A DNA stretch of 64,000 nt from an uncultured Ignavibacteria bacterium (GTDB lineage: Bacteria > Bacteroidota > Ignavibacteria > Tepidaquicellales > OLB5). Location: assembly GCA_937873695.1 (NCBI GenBank), contig CALMYL010000008.1:237369-301368 (forward strand), given 5' to 3'. Below are positions 26,273 to 35,194 of the stretch, one piece after another; the first letter of the stretch is position 1; every line of letters begins with the position of its first letter. Under the pieces are notes generated by a model. It had not been told where the DNA came from. It saw only the letters and a list, made by a program, of their open reading frames with translations, and did no database searches. A program made the position numbers and the translations under genes.

Positions 26273-27940
26273 CTAAACTTCAATTACCTGGTGATTGAAA
26301 TTCTTTACGTCAATTTCTTGAAACAGTTTTTTTATAAATGATTCATCATATTTATTCAGGAAATAGATCACGCTTATTACTCTTTCCTGAAGGTTGTGAT
26401 TAGGGTAAACATTATTTGTGACTTTATCTATCTGTGTAGTTGTTGTTTCGCTTTTTTTAGCCTGCGCATTAATAAGCTTGCTTTTAAAATGCTCCAGATT
26501 CTGCTTGGTCTTTTCTTTCATATTATCAACAGCATTTAAAAGTGTCTGGTCAACTTTTACTGTCATATTGCGCATATCGTAAAATATCTTATTAAGTTCA
26601 TCAATATATTTCGAAATTTCATCATCTATCTTTACTTCTGAAAGTTTATCTACAACTTTTGAAACCAGGAAGCTGTGATGAAAAATATCTTCAAGCTTAA
26701 CATTGAAGTTGTTCATGAACTTCGCGATCTTACCTTCAATAATACTAACCGATACTCTTGGATAAATCACAGGCATAGTAATATCATAATGTTTATACGC
26801 GGGCTTAAACTGCGCAAAGTATGATATTTCACCGGGTCCTCCTATATATGCTGCAGTCGGCAAAAGGTAATCCTGGCATATTGGCCTTAGTACTACATTC
26901 GGACTGAAAAGTTCTGGGTTTTCCTGGAGCAGGTTGAGCAATTCTTCATTTTCAAATCTTCGTTTTGAATTCCTGAGCGCGAATTTCCCGCCATCCCTTG
27001 GTTCGATAAGCAGCCTGTTATTGTTGTGCAGAAAGAACATATTTATGACCTTCGGTTTAACCTGTAGATCGTAGTTCTTTTCAAGTTCAGCGCTCTGCGT
27101 TATAATAGTTTCGCATAACTTTGGTGAACTGGTAAGTTCTTTCTCAAATACAGGTATAAGCAGTCTTTTAATTTCATGGTCAGATGGGTCAATGAAAACC
27201 ACACCATATCCTTTAAAGATATCATTCATCAGACCCGCAAATGCGGTTTTATAATCGTTGCCTTCACGGTAATGTTTGGTTACCATGTTCATAATCTTAT
27301 CTTTAAAATCTGTATCTATCAGCGAGCTCCTCAGCTGTTCATTAATGCTGTTTACAAGCTCACCAAATACTTTTGAGCCAACCGGTGGCGTATTCTTTCT
27401 GGAACCATCTGTTTCATCTGTGTTTTCTGGATCAAAGCCTACTCTAACAAGTTCATTCTGCCTGTCTATCAAAAAAGTATGGTTTGCCTCATCAATATCG
27501 TGGTCTTCTGACTCCAGCCAGAAAACCGGAACAAAATTAAACTGCGGAAATCGTTCTTTAAGATCTTTGGTGAGTTTAACAGCGGAAATTGTTTTAAGTA
27601 TTGTGTATAAAGGTCCCGTGTATAACGCTACCTGTTGTCCGGTGACAACTGTGAAAGTACTTTCATTTGTCAGCAGTTCAATATTCGAGGCAGTAAATTC
27701 ATCTCCCCCGTATGTTACGTTTTGACGCTTCAGTATGTCTATCAGTATATTTTTATCGAAGTACCTGCTTGTATTGTAGTTATGTATTTTTTCGTCAATA
27801 ATTTTAAAAATATCTTCGTTCTCGCGGAACATTGCATTGAAAAATGGCGCCAGTTTCCGGTTTTCTTCTTCTGCAGGACTTATATAATCAAGGTAAAGAT
27901 TGTTAAAATTCGGAAGTTTATTGAATTCTACTGAGTACAT
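26273..27940 (-). CDS. bshC: Bacillithiol biosynthesis cysteine-adding enzyme
   Basis: Adds cysteine to glucosaminyl-malate in the last step of bacillithiol synthesis. The 555-residue protein has a Rossmann-like core with FTVVTGQQVALYTGPLYTI (about residues 95-115), FWLESEDHDIDEANH and the late LRPICQDYLLPTAAYIGGPG region. A helical coiled segment covers about 420-520, as in characterised BshC. bshA and bshB are not in the window. It lies between an FmdB-type gene (3 nt) and the GT9 gene (14 nt) on the same strand, forming a four-gene run with thpR. Confidence 0.92.
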   Translation of the reverse strand: MYSVEFNKLPNFNNLYLDYISPAEEENRKLAPFFNAMFRENEDIFKIIDEKIHNYNTSRYFDKNILIDILKRQNVTYGGDEFTASNIELLTNESTFTVVTGQQVALYTGPLYTILKTISAVKLTKDLKERFPQFNFVPVFWLESEDHDIDEANHTFLIDRQNELVRVGFDPENTDETDGSRKNTPPVGSKVFGELVNSINEQLRSSLIDTDFKDKIMNMVTKHYREGNDYKTAFAGLMNDIFKGYGVVFIDPSDHEIKRLLIPVFEKELTSSPKLCETIITQSAELEKNYDLQVKPKVINMFFLHNNNRLLIEPRDGGKFALRNSKRRFENEELLNLLQENPELFSPNVVLRPICQDYLLPTAAYIGGPGEISYFAQFKPAYKHYDITMPVIYPRVSVSIIEGKIAKFMNNFNVKLEDIFHHSFLVSKVVDKLSEVKIDDEISKYIDELNKIFYDMRNMTVKVDQTLLNAVDNMKEKTKQNLEHFKSKLINAQAKKSETTTTQIDKVTNNVYPNHNLQERVISVIYFLNKYDESFIKKLFQEIDVKNFNHQVIEV

Positions 27941-27943
27941 TAT

Positions 27944-28273
27944 TTATTTTTTTTCTTTCTTTGAGCTGGTCTTTTTTTCAGCGGATTTTATATCTTTAGA
28001 CGAAGAGGACTCGCCTTTATTCTCTGATGTTGTTGAATCTATGGTCTTTGTCGCAGAAGTTTTTCCTGATTTGCTGCCGGATTGCGGTTTATTTTTATAA
28101 TCAGTCAGGTAAAATCCGCTGCCTTTAAAAATAAGTCCCGCTCCGGTACCTATCAATCTTTGCAGGGTATCCTTTCCGCATTCAGGGCATTTTTTCAAAG
28201 GCTCGTCACTCATTTTCTGCAGTTCTTCCAGAGTGTGGCCGCAGTTTGAACATTGGTATTCGTAAAATGGCAT
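27944..28273 (-). CDS. FmdB-type zinc ribbon protein
   Basis: A 109-residue protein. The N-terminal zinc ribbon MPFYEYQCSNCGHTLEELQ has two CxxC pairs (CSNC and CPEC), typical of the FmdB/putative regulatory protein family, and includes the conserved GLIFKGSGFYLTDY segment. The C-terminal half is a Ser/Lys/Thr-rich disordered tail ending in KKEKK. I chose the ATG at 28273 because homologues begin MPxYEYxC. A longer reading frame to 28351 would run into thpR and has no conserved residues. It starts 2 nt after thpR ends. Function is unknown; the family was named from a formamidase regulator. Confidence 0.85.
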   Translation of the reverse strand: MPFYEYQCSNCGHTLEELQKMSDEPLKKCPECGKDTLQRLIGTGAGLIFKGSGFYLTDYKNKPQSGSKSGKTSATKTIDSTTSENKGESSSSKDIKSAEKKTSSKKEKK

Positions 28274-28275
28274 AT

Positions 28276-28839
28276 TTATTTTCTGAAATTTATTTTGCTT
28301 AAAGTCTTGTACACTGAACCCTTCGGGGTTAAGATGCTCTGCATGATACAAAATGAATCAAATTCTGCAGTGAATGTTCCCATTTTAACATCTACAGGTT
28401 CAGTAATCTTTACCCTCCGGCTTCTGTTGAATCTGCCTAATGTTATGTGAGGTATAAATCTTTTTTCGGGTTTAACACCAAAATTGTAAATTATCCTATC
28501 TATGAAACCTACCAGTACTTCAGAATTGTTCCCCGTTTCATTAAACGCTGCATAAATCACGTTAGGAAACCTGCTTTCCGGGAAAAAACCGATCTTATCT
28601 GCTGCAAATAGTAACGACTCAAAATCAAATCTCAGCCTTTGCAGTGTTTCTTTAAGTGGCACCATATCGGCTTCATTTACATCCCCCAAAAAACGGAGTG
28701 TCATGTGGAATTTATCCGGCTCTTCCCATCTGATATTGCCTGAAGAATATAGACTTTTCAGCTTCCGCTGGATTGTTCCTAATTCTGAAATTACGCTCTC
28801 TGCCGGGTTAAGCGAAAGAAACAGTCTGAGTTTTGGCAA
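28276..28839 (-). CDS. thpR: RNA 2',3'-cyclic phosphodiesterase
   Basis: A 187-residue 2H phosphoesterase (LigT/ThpR family). Two HxT motifs form the active site: H45-M-T47 in FHMTLRFLG and H131-I-T133 in HITLGRF. Relatives open 2',3'-cyclic phosphates on RNA ends; the physiological substrate is uncertain. The only suitable start is TTG at 28839, since no in-frame ATG precedes the conserved N-terminus RLFLSL. It leads a run with the FmdB-type gene, bshC and the GT9 gene on the minus strand. Confidence 0.88.
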   Translation of the reverse strand: MPKLRLFLSLNPAESVISELGTIQRKLKSLYSSGNIRWEEPDKFHMTLRFLGDVNEADMVPLKETLQRLRFDFESLLFAADKIGFFPESRFPNVIYAAFNETGNNSEVLVGFIDRIIYNFGVKPEKRFIPHITLGRFNRSRRVKITEPVDVKMGTFTAEFDSFCIMQSILTPKGSVYKTLSKINFRK

Positions 28840-28865
28840 TTATACTGTTATAATTGATTAATTTA

Positions 28866-28873
28866 CAAAATTA
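28866..28873 (-). promoter_or_regulatory. TAnnTTTG promoter element of thpR
   Basis: TAATTTTG on the minus strand, 26 nt before the TTG start of thpR. Confidence 0.4.
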
Positions 28874-28906
28874 TCAATTTATGTTCACATATTCAAAGAT
28901 ATAAAA

Positions 28907-28936
28907 AATAAAAAGCCCCTGTGTATTACAGGGGCT
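28907..28936 (-). terminator. Rho-independent terminator
   Basis: On the minus strand AGCCCCTGT/ACAGGGGCT form a 9-bp stem with a 5-nt loop, followed by a T-run. It ends the secreted adhesin-like gene at 28962 and insulates the thpR promoter. Confidence 0.88.
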
Positions 28937-28961
28937 CATAAAAAACCAAGATTCCGGCAGT

Positions 28962-29831
28962 TTATTTCACCAAACTCATTTTGTTGGTTTTTATCTGTCC
29001 GTTTGATTCAAGCCTGTAGTAGTAAATACCGCTTGAAAGGTTTGAAGCGTCAAAATCAACTGTATATTTGCCTGTAGCAAGTTCATCTGAAACCAGTGTT
29101 GATACTTCTGAACCTGTAGCGTCATAAACTTTCAATGTTGTGAAACCCGACTTTGGAACATCGAATTTTATCTTTGTTACAGGATTGAACGGATTCGGAT
29201 AGTTCTGGTACAGTTCAAATTTTGTAGGTGTAACATTCGGATCGTGTGTGATGCCGGTTGGGTCATTGCCGAAAACAGCTACGCTGTCCAATACTATTCC
29301 ATGTCCATCTGAATCTTTGTGTACAAATGAAAGGAAAATACTCTGTCCGGCCCAGGCAGTGAGCGGGAAGCTGAACCTTCTCCATATTATCTCAGTTGCG
29401 CCAACAGGTAAACAATCAACACAGATCTTGCCTGCGTATTGTGTAAAGCTTGCCTGGTTTGAATCTGTAGTAGAAACTCTCACAAGCAGTGAATCATACG
29501 GATATGGGCCGTCACTGAACTGCTTTATGATCCAGAATACTACAGAATCGCCGGCTGTTATTCCGTTTATTCTTGATGTGATAAGCCAGTCTTCTCCTGT
29601 TGGGGCCTGGTAATTAATGAACGCTACGGCTGTTCCGTGTTTTGCATTATTTGTGCCAAAAGAAGCGGTAAGCGGAGCTGTAACTCTGTTCCATACATTA
29701 GCACCGGTAACATTAATAGCTCTCCAGCCTGCCGGTGGTACGGAAGTTTCGAAACTTTCAAATAATTTGGTTACCTGCGCGTTAAGAGTTACAGTTAACC
29801 CTAAAAACATCAAAAAGATAAGTTTTTTCAT
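28962..29831 (-). CDS. Secreted choice-of-anchor J (cleaved-adhesin) protein with T9SS sorting domain
   Basis: A 289-residue exported protein. A signal peptide (1-18) is followed by a jelly-roll domain (about 20-190) of the choice-of-anchor J/cleaved adhesin type. Its landmarks are ESFETSVPPAGWRAIN, EDWLITSRI and HGIVLDSVAVFG. The T9SS sorting domain begins at N210 and ends KTNKMSLVK. A Shine-Dalgarno (AGAGGA) precedes the ATG. In related bacteria such modules bind carbohydrate or matrix proteins. It is a single-gene unit with its own terminator. Confidence 0.85.
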   Translation of the reverse strand: MKKLIFLMFLGLTVTLNAQVTKLFESFETSVPPAGWRAINVTGANVWNRVTAPLTASFGTNNAKHGTAVAFINYQAPTGEDWLITSRINGITAGDSVVFWIIKQFSDGPYPYDSLLVRVSTTDSNQASFTQYAGKICVDCLPVGATEIIWRRFSFPLTAWAGQSIFLSFVHKDSDGHGIVLDSVAVFGNDPTGITHDPNVTPTKFELYQNYPNPFNPVTKIKFDVPKSGFTTLKVYDATGSEVSTLVSDELATGKYTVDFDASNLSSGIYYYRLESNGQIKTNKMSLVK

Positions 29832-29958
29832 TTTTCCTCTTTGTTAATTTGAAAATACAAATTATTGTAACAAAAACTGACAAAAAAGTCTAAAAATAAA
29901 GCATAGTTAGTATATTCTATTAACTTTAAATAGGGTATTATCTGAAATCATAATTTTC

Positions 29959-29966
29959 TATATTTG
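29959..29966 (+). promoter_or_regulatory. TAnnTTTG promoter element of hppD
   Basis: TATATTTG, 22 nt before the hppD ATG. No Shine-Dalgarno follows. Confidence 0.5.
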
Positions 29967-29988
29967 TGGGAATCTAAAACAAAATCTA

Positions 29989-31131
29989 ATGGACATTATA
30001 GAAACAGAAAAAAAAGCTGCGGTTTCCGCGGATTCTGCGGACTTTTTGCCGCTGAAAAACTGGGACCACATTGAGTTTTACGTGGGGAATGCAAAACAAT
30101 CCTCCATTTATTACCAGTACGCTATGGGTTTCAAACTTACAGGTTATAGCGGACTTGAAACAGGCAACCGAGAAAGAGCTTCTTACCTTCTCGAACAGGG
30201 TAAGATCAGATTTGTGCTCACAACCCCATACCATCCCGAAAGTCATATTTCAGACCACATAAGGCAGCACGGTGATGGTGTTCGCGATATTGCACTGGAA
30301 GTTGATGATGCAGAAAGCGCATTTAATGAAACCGTAAAACGCGGTGCCGTGCCGGCAATGGAACCAACCAGGATAGAAGATGAAAACGGATTCATAATCC
30401 GCTCGGCAATAAAAACATATGGTGATACACTGCATTCATTTATTCAAAGAAATAATTACAAGGGATTATTCCTTCCCGGGTTCATTGATGCTTCCGCTAA
30501 AGCTGTACAGGGTATAAAAGATGCGGGACTTAGATCAGTTGATCATATGGTTGGTAATGTTGAGCTTGGCAAAATGAATCACTGGGTAAGATTCTATGCT
30601 GAAACAATGGGTTTCAATCAGCTTCTTTCTTTTGATGATAAGGATATTTCAACAGAATATACCGCTCTGATGAGCAAGGTGATGCAAAACGGAACCGGTA
30701 AGATCAAATTCCCGATAAACGAACCCGCAGCAGGTAAGAAGAAATCACAGATTGATGAGTATCTTGAATTCTACCATGGCGCGGGATGCCAGCATATTGC
30801 CATGAATACAACCAATATTGTTGAAACCGTTAGTGAGCTTAAAAGAAGGGGAGTTGAATTCTTGCGTGTACCAACAACCTATTACCAGGAGCTTGAAGAG
30901 CGTGTGGGCAAGATTGATGAGGATGTTGACGAGCTTGCAAAACACGGTATACTTGTTGACCGTGATGATGACGGATATTTACTCCAGCTTTTCAGTAAAC
31001 CAATAGAAGACAGACCAACAGTATTCTTTGAGATTATCCAGCGTAAAGGCGCAAAATCATTCGGTAAGGGCAATTTCAAAGCATTGTTCGAAGCAATTGA
31101 ACGTGAGCAGGAAGTTCGCGGTACGCTTTAA
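29989..31131 (+). CDS. hppD: 4-hydroxyphenylpyruvate dioxygenase
   Basis: Converts 4-hydroxyphenylpyruvate plus O2 to homogentisate in tyrosine degradation. The 380-residue protein has two VOC-fold halves. The iron ligands of the 2-His-1-Glu site are visible: H186 (VDHMVGNV), H269 (CQHIAMNT) and E348 (FFEIIQRKG). The C-terminal gating helix region [14 protein letters not shown] is intact. It is followed 50 nt later by hmgA, giving two consecutive pathway steps and implying aerobic growth. Maleylacetoacetate isomerase and fumarylacetoacetase are not in the window. Confidence 0.96.
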   Translation: MDIIETEKKAAVSADSADFLPLKNWDHIEFYVGNAKQSSIYYQYAMGFKLTGYSGLETGNRERASYLLEQGKIRFVLTTPYHPESHISDHIRQHGDGVRDIALEVDDAESAFNETVKRGAVPAMEPTRIEDENGFIIRSAIKTYGDTLHSFIQRNNYKGLFLPGFIDASAKAVQGIKDAGLRSVDHMVGNVELGKMNHWVRFYAETMGFNQLLSFDDKDISTEYTALMSKVMQNGTGKIKFPINEPAAGKKKSQIDEYLEFYHGAGCQHIAMNTTNIVETVSELKRRGVEFLRVPTTYYQELEERVGKIDEDVDELAKHGILVDRDDDGYLLQLFSKPIEDRPTVFFEIIQRKGAKSFGKGNFKALFEAIEREQEVRGTL

Positions 31132-31181
31132 CAAAAAACAAATAACTAATTGCTGAAAAAGCATTTTATTAAAGATAAATA

Positions 31182-32360
31182 ATGGCATATTACCATAAAC
31201 TGGGAAAATTACCCCAGAAAAGACACGTACAATTCAGGCAGCCGGATGGTTCATTGTATCAGGAGCAGGTTATAGGCACAGAAGGATTTTCCGGTATATC
31301 TTCAATCCTGTATCACATTAACCCTCCCACAAAAGTTAAAAAGATATCTGCTATTGAAGATATCGGGTATAAAGAATGGAATGAAGGTACTCTAAGGCAT
31401 TTCCATATAAGGACACTGGATGCCAAATCACAGGGTGACCCCATTTCCGGAAGAAAGGTCATGCTGTACAATAATGATGTATCGATGGCAATTTGCAATC
31501 CGGATAAGCAAATGGATTACTTCTACAAAAATGGCGAAGGTGATGAAGTAATATTTGTTCATTACGGAACAGGTACGCTTGAATCACAATACGGCTCACT
31601 CGACTATCACGATGGTGACTATATAGTAATCCCGCGCGGGGTGATATACAGGGTAGTGATAAAAAGCGAAAAGACCAAATTTATGGTAATTGAATCCAAA
31701 AGCCCGGTTTACACTCCGGCCAGATATAAAAACTCATACGGTCAGTATCTTGAGCACTCACCATTTTGTGAGCGCGATTTCCGCGTTCCGGAAACATTGT
31801 TGACTGTAGATGAAAAAGGTGAGTTTTTAGTTAAGATTAAAAAGTTCAATAAACTGCATCATTATATATTTGATTATCACCCGTTTGATATTGTTGGCTG
31901 GGATGGTTATTTCTATCCATGGATATTTAACATCAATGATTTTATGCCTATCACAGGCAAGATACATCAGCCGCCGCCGGTACACCAGACATTTGAAGGC
32001 AGAAATTACGTCATATGCTCATTCTGTCCTAGGCTTTTTGATTATCACCCCGATGCAATACCTGCACCTTATAACCACAGTAACATTGATAGCGATGAAG
32101 TATTGTATTATGTTGAAGGTAATTTCATGTCACGCAAGGGCGTTGATGTTGCATCTTTCACTTTGCATCCCGGGGGAATCCCGCACGGTCCGCATCCCGG
32201 AACAATGGAAGCATCGATCGGCAAAAAGGAAACCCTTGAGCTTGCCGTTATGGTTGATACTTTCCATCCGCTGAAGCTGACTGAACATGCAAAGCCGTAT
32301 GACCTTCCCAACTATCCATACACATGGAATGAAGAAGGCCACGAAGCGGAAATTGAATAG
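31182..32360 (+). CDS. hmgA: Homogentisate 1,2-dioxygenase
   Basis: Opens the homogentisate ring to maleylacetoacetate using O2. The 392-residue cupin-fold protein has the family segments HYGTGTLESQYG, GDYIVIPRGVIYRV and the C-terminal metal site: YNHSNIDSDEVLYYVEGNF with His and Glu ligands, and GGIPHGPHPG with the second His. The spacing between the first His and the Glu is one residue longer than in the human enzyme, as I recall it, which may be normal in bacterial forms. It is directly downstream of hppD in one transcript ended by the terminator at 32398. Confidence 0.92.
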   Translation: MAYYHKLGKLPQKRHVQFRQPDGSLYQEQVIGTEGFSGISSILYHINPPTKVKKISAIEDIGYKEWNEGTLRHFHIRTLDAKSQGDPISGRKVMLYNNDVSMAICNPDKQMDYFYKNGEGDEVIFVHYGTGTLESQYGSLDYHDGDYIVIPRGVIYRVVIKSEKTKFMVIESKSPVYTPARYKNSYGQYLEHSPFCERDFRVPETLLTVDEKGEFLVKIKKFNKLHHYIFDYHPFDIVGWDGYFYPWIFNINDFMPITGKIHQPPPVHQTFEGRNYVICSFCPRLFDYHPDAIPAPYNHSNIDSDEVLYYVEGNFMSRKGVDVASFTLHPGGIPHGPHPGTMEASIGKKETLELAVMVDTFHPLKLTEHAKPYDLPNYPYTWNEEGHEAEIE

Positions 32361-32397
32361 TTTCGATTTAGGTTAAAAGTTACAGGTTCCAGGTTCT

Positions 32398-32423
32398 AAG
32401 GCTGTTGCAAAACAGCCTTTTTT
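32398..32423 (+). terminator. Rho-independent terminator after hmgA
   Basis: AAGGCTGTT/AACAGCCTT stem with a short GCAA loop and six T. It overlaps the TTG codon that would be the most upstream start of the next gene, which argues against that start. Confidence 0.85.
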
Positions 32424-32440
32424 GTTATTTGCCAATGATT

Positions 32441-32448
32441 TATTTTTG
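32441..32448 (+). promoter_or_regulatory. TAnnTTTG promoter element of the acyl-CoA ligase
   Basis: TATTTTTG lies 6 nt before the ATG at 32455, with a TTTG word 16 nt further upstream. The spacing indicates an almost leaderless transcript. Confidence 0.55.
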
Positions 32449-32454
32449 CAGTCT

Positions 32455-34197
32455 ATGATACTTTCAGAAAATACGACACAAAATATACACAGAGCGCATT
32501 ATGTTAACGGAATTGCACCGGATAAATATCTTGTGAAGTACCGTAATATCTACGAATTGCTGCAATACCGTGCGCATTTGCAGCCGGAGGTCAATTTCAT
32601 TACCTACTATCCTGATAGCGGTGATAAAATTACTCTAACATACGCTGAACTTTCAGAAAAAGTCTATAAAACTGCTAATCTACTGAAAGCAAAAGGCATT
32701 TCTCCAGGTGATAGAATTTCAACAATTTCACATAACCACATTAACACCGTGATTCAGTATTTTGCAGCGTGGTGTTTAGGCGCGACAGTTGTGCCTGTTA
32801 ATATTAGCGAAGAACCCGAAAGAATAGAATACATCCTGAAAAGCTCACACACTAAACTTGCTTTTATTAATGGTCAGTACTATGATAAATTTAAAGAAGT
32901 GCTGAGCAGATTATCAATTCAATCTATTTTGCATTCGGGCTTCACAGTTATTTCCGAACCTGGCGTAAGCAATTTTGAAAATGAACTTGAATCCCAGAGT
33001 GCTGATTTTACTCCTGATGAGTCAGTAAGCCAGGAAACGGAATCATTAATTGTTTATACATCCGGTACAACAGGACTTCCAAAGGGTGTTGTGCTTACGC
33101 AGTATAACCTGTTGGCAGATGCTGATGGCATCAGTAAATGGCATGGAATTACCAAGGGAACGGTTATGATGTGCGTACTGCCTATTCACCATGTTAACGG
33201 TACAGTAGTAACAATAATGACACCTATGTATGCCGGCGGTTCTCTCATTCTTAATCAGAAGTTCCACACCGATAATTTTTTCAAAAGACTTGCTGATGAA
33301 AATGTTAATATCGTAAGTGTAGTGCCAACATTACTTCAGTTTTTATGCCATGATTATGAATCCAGCGAGAGATTCAGAGCATACCTCAACTCTCTCCTTT
33401 CAGGAGAGGGGACGGAGGTGAGGTTAAGAGCTTTCCGTCATATAATCTGCGGAGCGGGTCCGTTGACATGTGAACTTGTTCAGAAATTTGAAAATTTGTT
33501 CGGTTTAAAAATTGTACACGGGTACGGACTTTCGGAAACTACATGCTATTCATGTTTTATACCTACTGAACTTAGTGATACCGATCACAAAAAATGGCTT
33601 CTTGATCATGGCTTTCCTAGCATAGGCATTGCATTTGAACCTAACGAAATGGATATTCATAACGAGCATGGTGAAAGTGTACCGGAAAATACAAGAGGAG
33701 AAATTGTCATTCGGGGTCACAATGTTATGAAGTATTACGATGAAAACGCCGAAGCCAACGATAAAACTTTTGAGTTTGGCTGGTTTCGCAGCGGTGATGA
33801 GGGTTTTTACCTGAATGATAATGCCGGCAGAAAATATTTTTTCATAACCGGCAGGCTGAAAGAACTCATTATACGCGGGGGTGTTAACATAGCTCCGCTT
33901 GAAATTGATGAGGTGCTGATGAGTATTCCTGAAATAAAATCCGCAATTGCCGTTGGATTTGATAATGACTGGTATGGCGAAGAGGTTGGCGCACTGGTGT
34001 TGTTAAAGGATAACGTTACTAAAAGTGAAGAAACCAAAAGAAAAATAATTGATCACTGCAGGACAAAACTGCCTGCTTATAAATCACCAAAAGTAGTTTT
34101 GTTTTCTGATACAATTCCGGTTACTTCTACCGGTAAGTATCAGAGAAATAAGGTTAAACACCTGTTCAGTGATTTTAAGACCATTCAGCACAAATGA
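32455..34197 (+). CDS. AMP-dependent acyl-CoA synthetase/ligase
   Basis: A 580-residue ANL-superfamily enzyme that activates a carboxylate as acyl-AMP, probably then to CoA. Motifs are complete: P-loop-like YTSGTTGLPKGVV, GYGLSETT, the RSGDEGF and GRLKELIIRGGVNI hinge region, and the catalytic lysine in TSTGKYQRNK. The substrate is not deducible; aromatic or medium-chain acids are possible. I start at the ATG after the TATTTTTG element, not at the upstream TTG inside the terminator. A 51-nt palindromic element is inserted in frame (residues about 310-326). The stop overlaps the start of the radical SAM gene (ATGA), so the two are translationally coupled. Confidence 0.88.
   Translation: MILSENTTQNIHRAHYVNGIAPDKYLVKYRNIYELLQYRAHLQPEVNFITYYPDSGDKITLTYAELSEKVYKTANLLKAKGISPGDRISTISHNHINTVIQYFAAWCLGATVVPVNISEEPERIEYILKSSHTKLAFINGQYYDKFKEVLSRLSIQSILHSGFTVISEPGVSNFENELESQSADFTPDESVSQETESLIVYTSGTTGLPKGVVLTQYNLLADADGISKWHGITKGTVMMCVLPIHHVNGTVVTIMTPMYAGGSLILNQKFHTDNFFKRLADENVNIVSVVPTLLQFLCHDYESSERFRAYLNSLLSGEGTEVRLRAFRHIICGAGPLTCELVQKFENLFGLKIVHGYGLSETTCYSCFIPTELSDTDHKKWLLDHGFPSIGIAFEPNEMDIHNEHGESVPENTRGEIVIRGHNVMKYYDENAEANDKTFEFGWFRSGDEGFYLNDNAGRKYFFITGRLKELIIRGGVNIAPLEIDEVLMSIPEIKSAIAVGFDNDWYGEEVGALVLLKDNVTKSEETKRKIIDHCRTKLPAYKSPKVVLFSDTIPVTSTGKYQRNKVKHLFSDFKTIQHK
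33376..33431. repeat. 51-nt in-frame palindromic insertion with 5-nt direct repeats
   Basis: AGAGC occurs at 33376-33380 and 33427-33431, exactly 51 nt (17 codons) apart. Between them is a CTCTCC/GGAGAG hairpin within ACCTCA/TGAGGT outer arms. Excision restores RFRAFRHIICGAGPL, the normal run of this enzyme family. The element shares its GGTGAGGTTA end with the one inside rlmD. Confidence 0.75.
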
Positions 34198-35093
34198 AGT
34201 TAATTTCATCCACAGGAAAAGAAGATCTTGCGGTAATATATATAGCGCAGGCCGCAGGCGGTAATTATGTTGAGTTTGTTGAATCTCTTCAGCCCCCAAA
34301 AACCCGTGATGAAAAATGGATTCTTACAGTTTCCACACTGTACGGGTGTCCGGTTGATTGCCTGATATGCGATGCAGGGCCATATTACCTGGGAAGGATA
34401 AGCAAAGAGGGTATGTTCTGGCAGCTTGATCACATGATATCTAAAAGATATCCCGATTGTATCATCCCGGTGAAGCTGCTTAAAGTGCACTTTACAAGAA
34501 TGGGGGAACCCGCATTCAATAGTGCGGTGCTTGACGTTATGAGGGAGTTTGATCTTTATTTTAATGCCCCGGGATTTATGCCGTCAATTTCTTCAATAGC
34601 CCCGCAGGGAGGTGAAAAGTTCTTTGAGGAATTGCTGCAGCTTAAAAATGAAAAATTCAGTAATGGAAAATTTCAATTGCAGTTTTCTATTCATACTACC
34701 AGTGAAAAAAAACGTAATGAACTGATACCTGTTAAAAAATGGAGTTTTGATAAGATAGCCGCATACGGCAGGAGATATCATAAGTATGGTGACAGGAAAA
34801 TTACTTTAAGTTTCGCACCGGCGTTGGAAAATGAAATTGAGCCCGAAATAATAGAGCGGTACTTTGATCCTGAACTTTTTTTAATTAAGCTAACCCCTCT
34901 GAATCTTACCAACAGCACAGTAAAAAATAATTTCACTTCGCTTATCAGCCCATTGGGCGGAGGAGAGATCCATGACATGTCTGGTAAGTTCACTGATCTG
35001 GGGTATGAAGTTATCATAAGCGTAGGTGATTATGAAGAAAATAAGATCGGTTCAACTTGCGGCCAGAACATTGTAACCAATTACAGGAAGTGA
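34194..35093 (+). CDS. Radical SAM protein, RlmN/Cfr-like core
   Basis: A 299-residue radical SAM enzyme. The 4Fe-4S ligands are C52, C56 and C59 in CPVDCLIC. The HFTRMGEPAFN segment corresponds to the MGEP motif of RlmN-type methyl synthases. A late GSTCGQN resembles the RlmN/Cfr CGQ segment that carries the methyl-transferring cysteine. The N-terminal RNA-binding helix-hairpin region of true RlmN (normally about 350-400 residues in total) is missing. It overlaps the acyl-CoA ligase by 4 nt, suggesting a joint pathway instead of routine rRNA methylation. The substrate is unknown. A terminator follows at 35131. Confidence 0.75.
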   Translation: MKLISSTGKEDLAVIYIAQAAGGNYVEFVESLQPPKTRDEKWILTVSTLYGCPVDCLICDAGPYYLGRISKEGMFWQLDHMISKRYPDCIIPVKLLKVHFTRMGEPAFNSAVLDVMREFDLYFNAPGFMPSISSIAPQGGEKFFEELLQLKNEKFSNGKFQLQFSIHTTSEKKRNELIPVKKWSFDKIAAYGRRYHKYGDRKITLSFAPALENEIEPEIIERYFDPELFLIKLTPLNLTNSTVKNNFTSLISPLGGGEIHDMSGKFTDLGYEVIISVGDYEENKIGSTCGQNIVTNYRK

Positions 35094-35125
35094 CCTTCTG
35101 AATATTATCCGGAATTGCTGTACAT

Positions 35126-35159
35126 AAAAAAGCCATCCTTAAACAGGATGGCTTTTTTT
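35126..35159. terminator. Bidirectional rho-independent terminator
   Basis: AGCCATCC/GGATGGCT stem with A-run on the left and T-run on the right. It lies between the convergent radical SAM gene and the secreted protein at 35195 and would serve both strands. Confidence 0.9.
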
Positions 35160-35194
35160 AACTAACCCGGCAGATTCCTGCTGAGTTAAATGAA

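Noticed and set aside
28274-28351. N-terminal extension of the FmdB-type protein
   Set aside because: It overlaps thpR and lacks conservation; the family begins MPxYEYxC, matching the ATG at 28273.
32422-32454. Upstream TTG start for the acyl-CoA ligase
   Set aside because: The TTG lies in the T-run of the hmgA terminator and upstream of the TATTTTTG element; the ATG at 32455 fits both signals.
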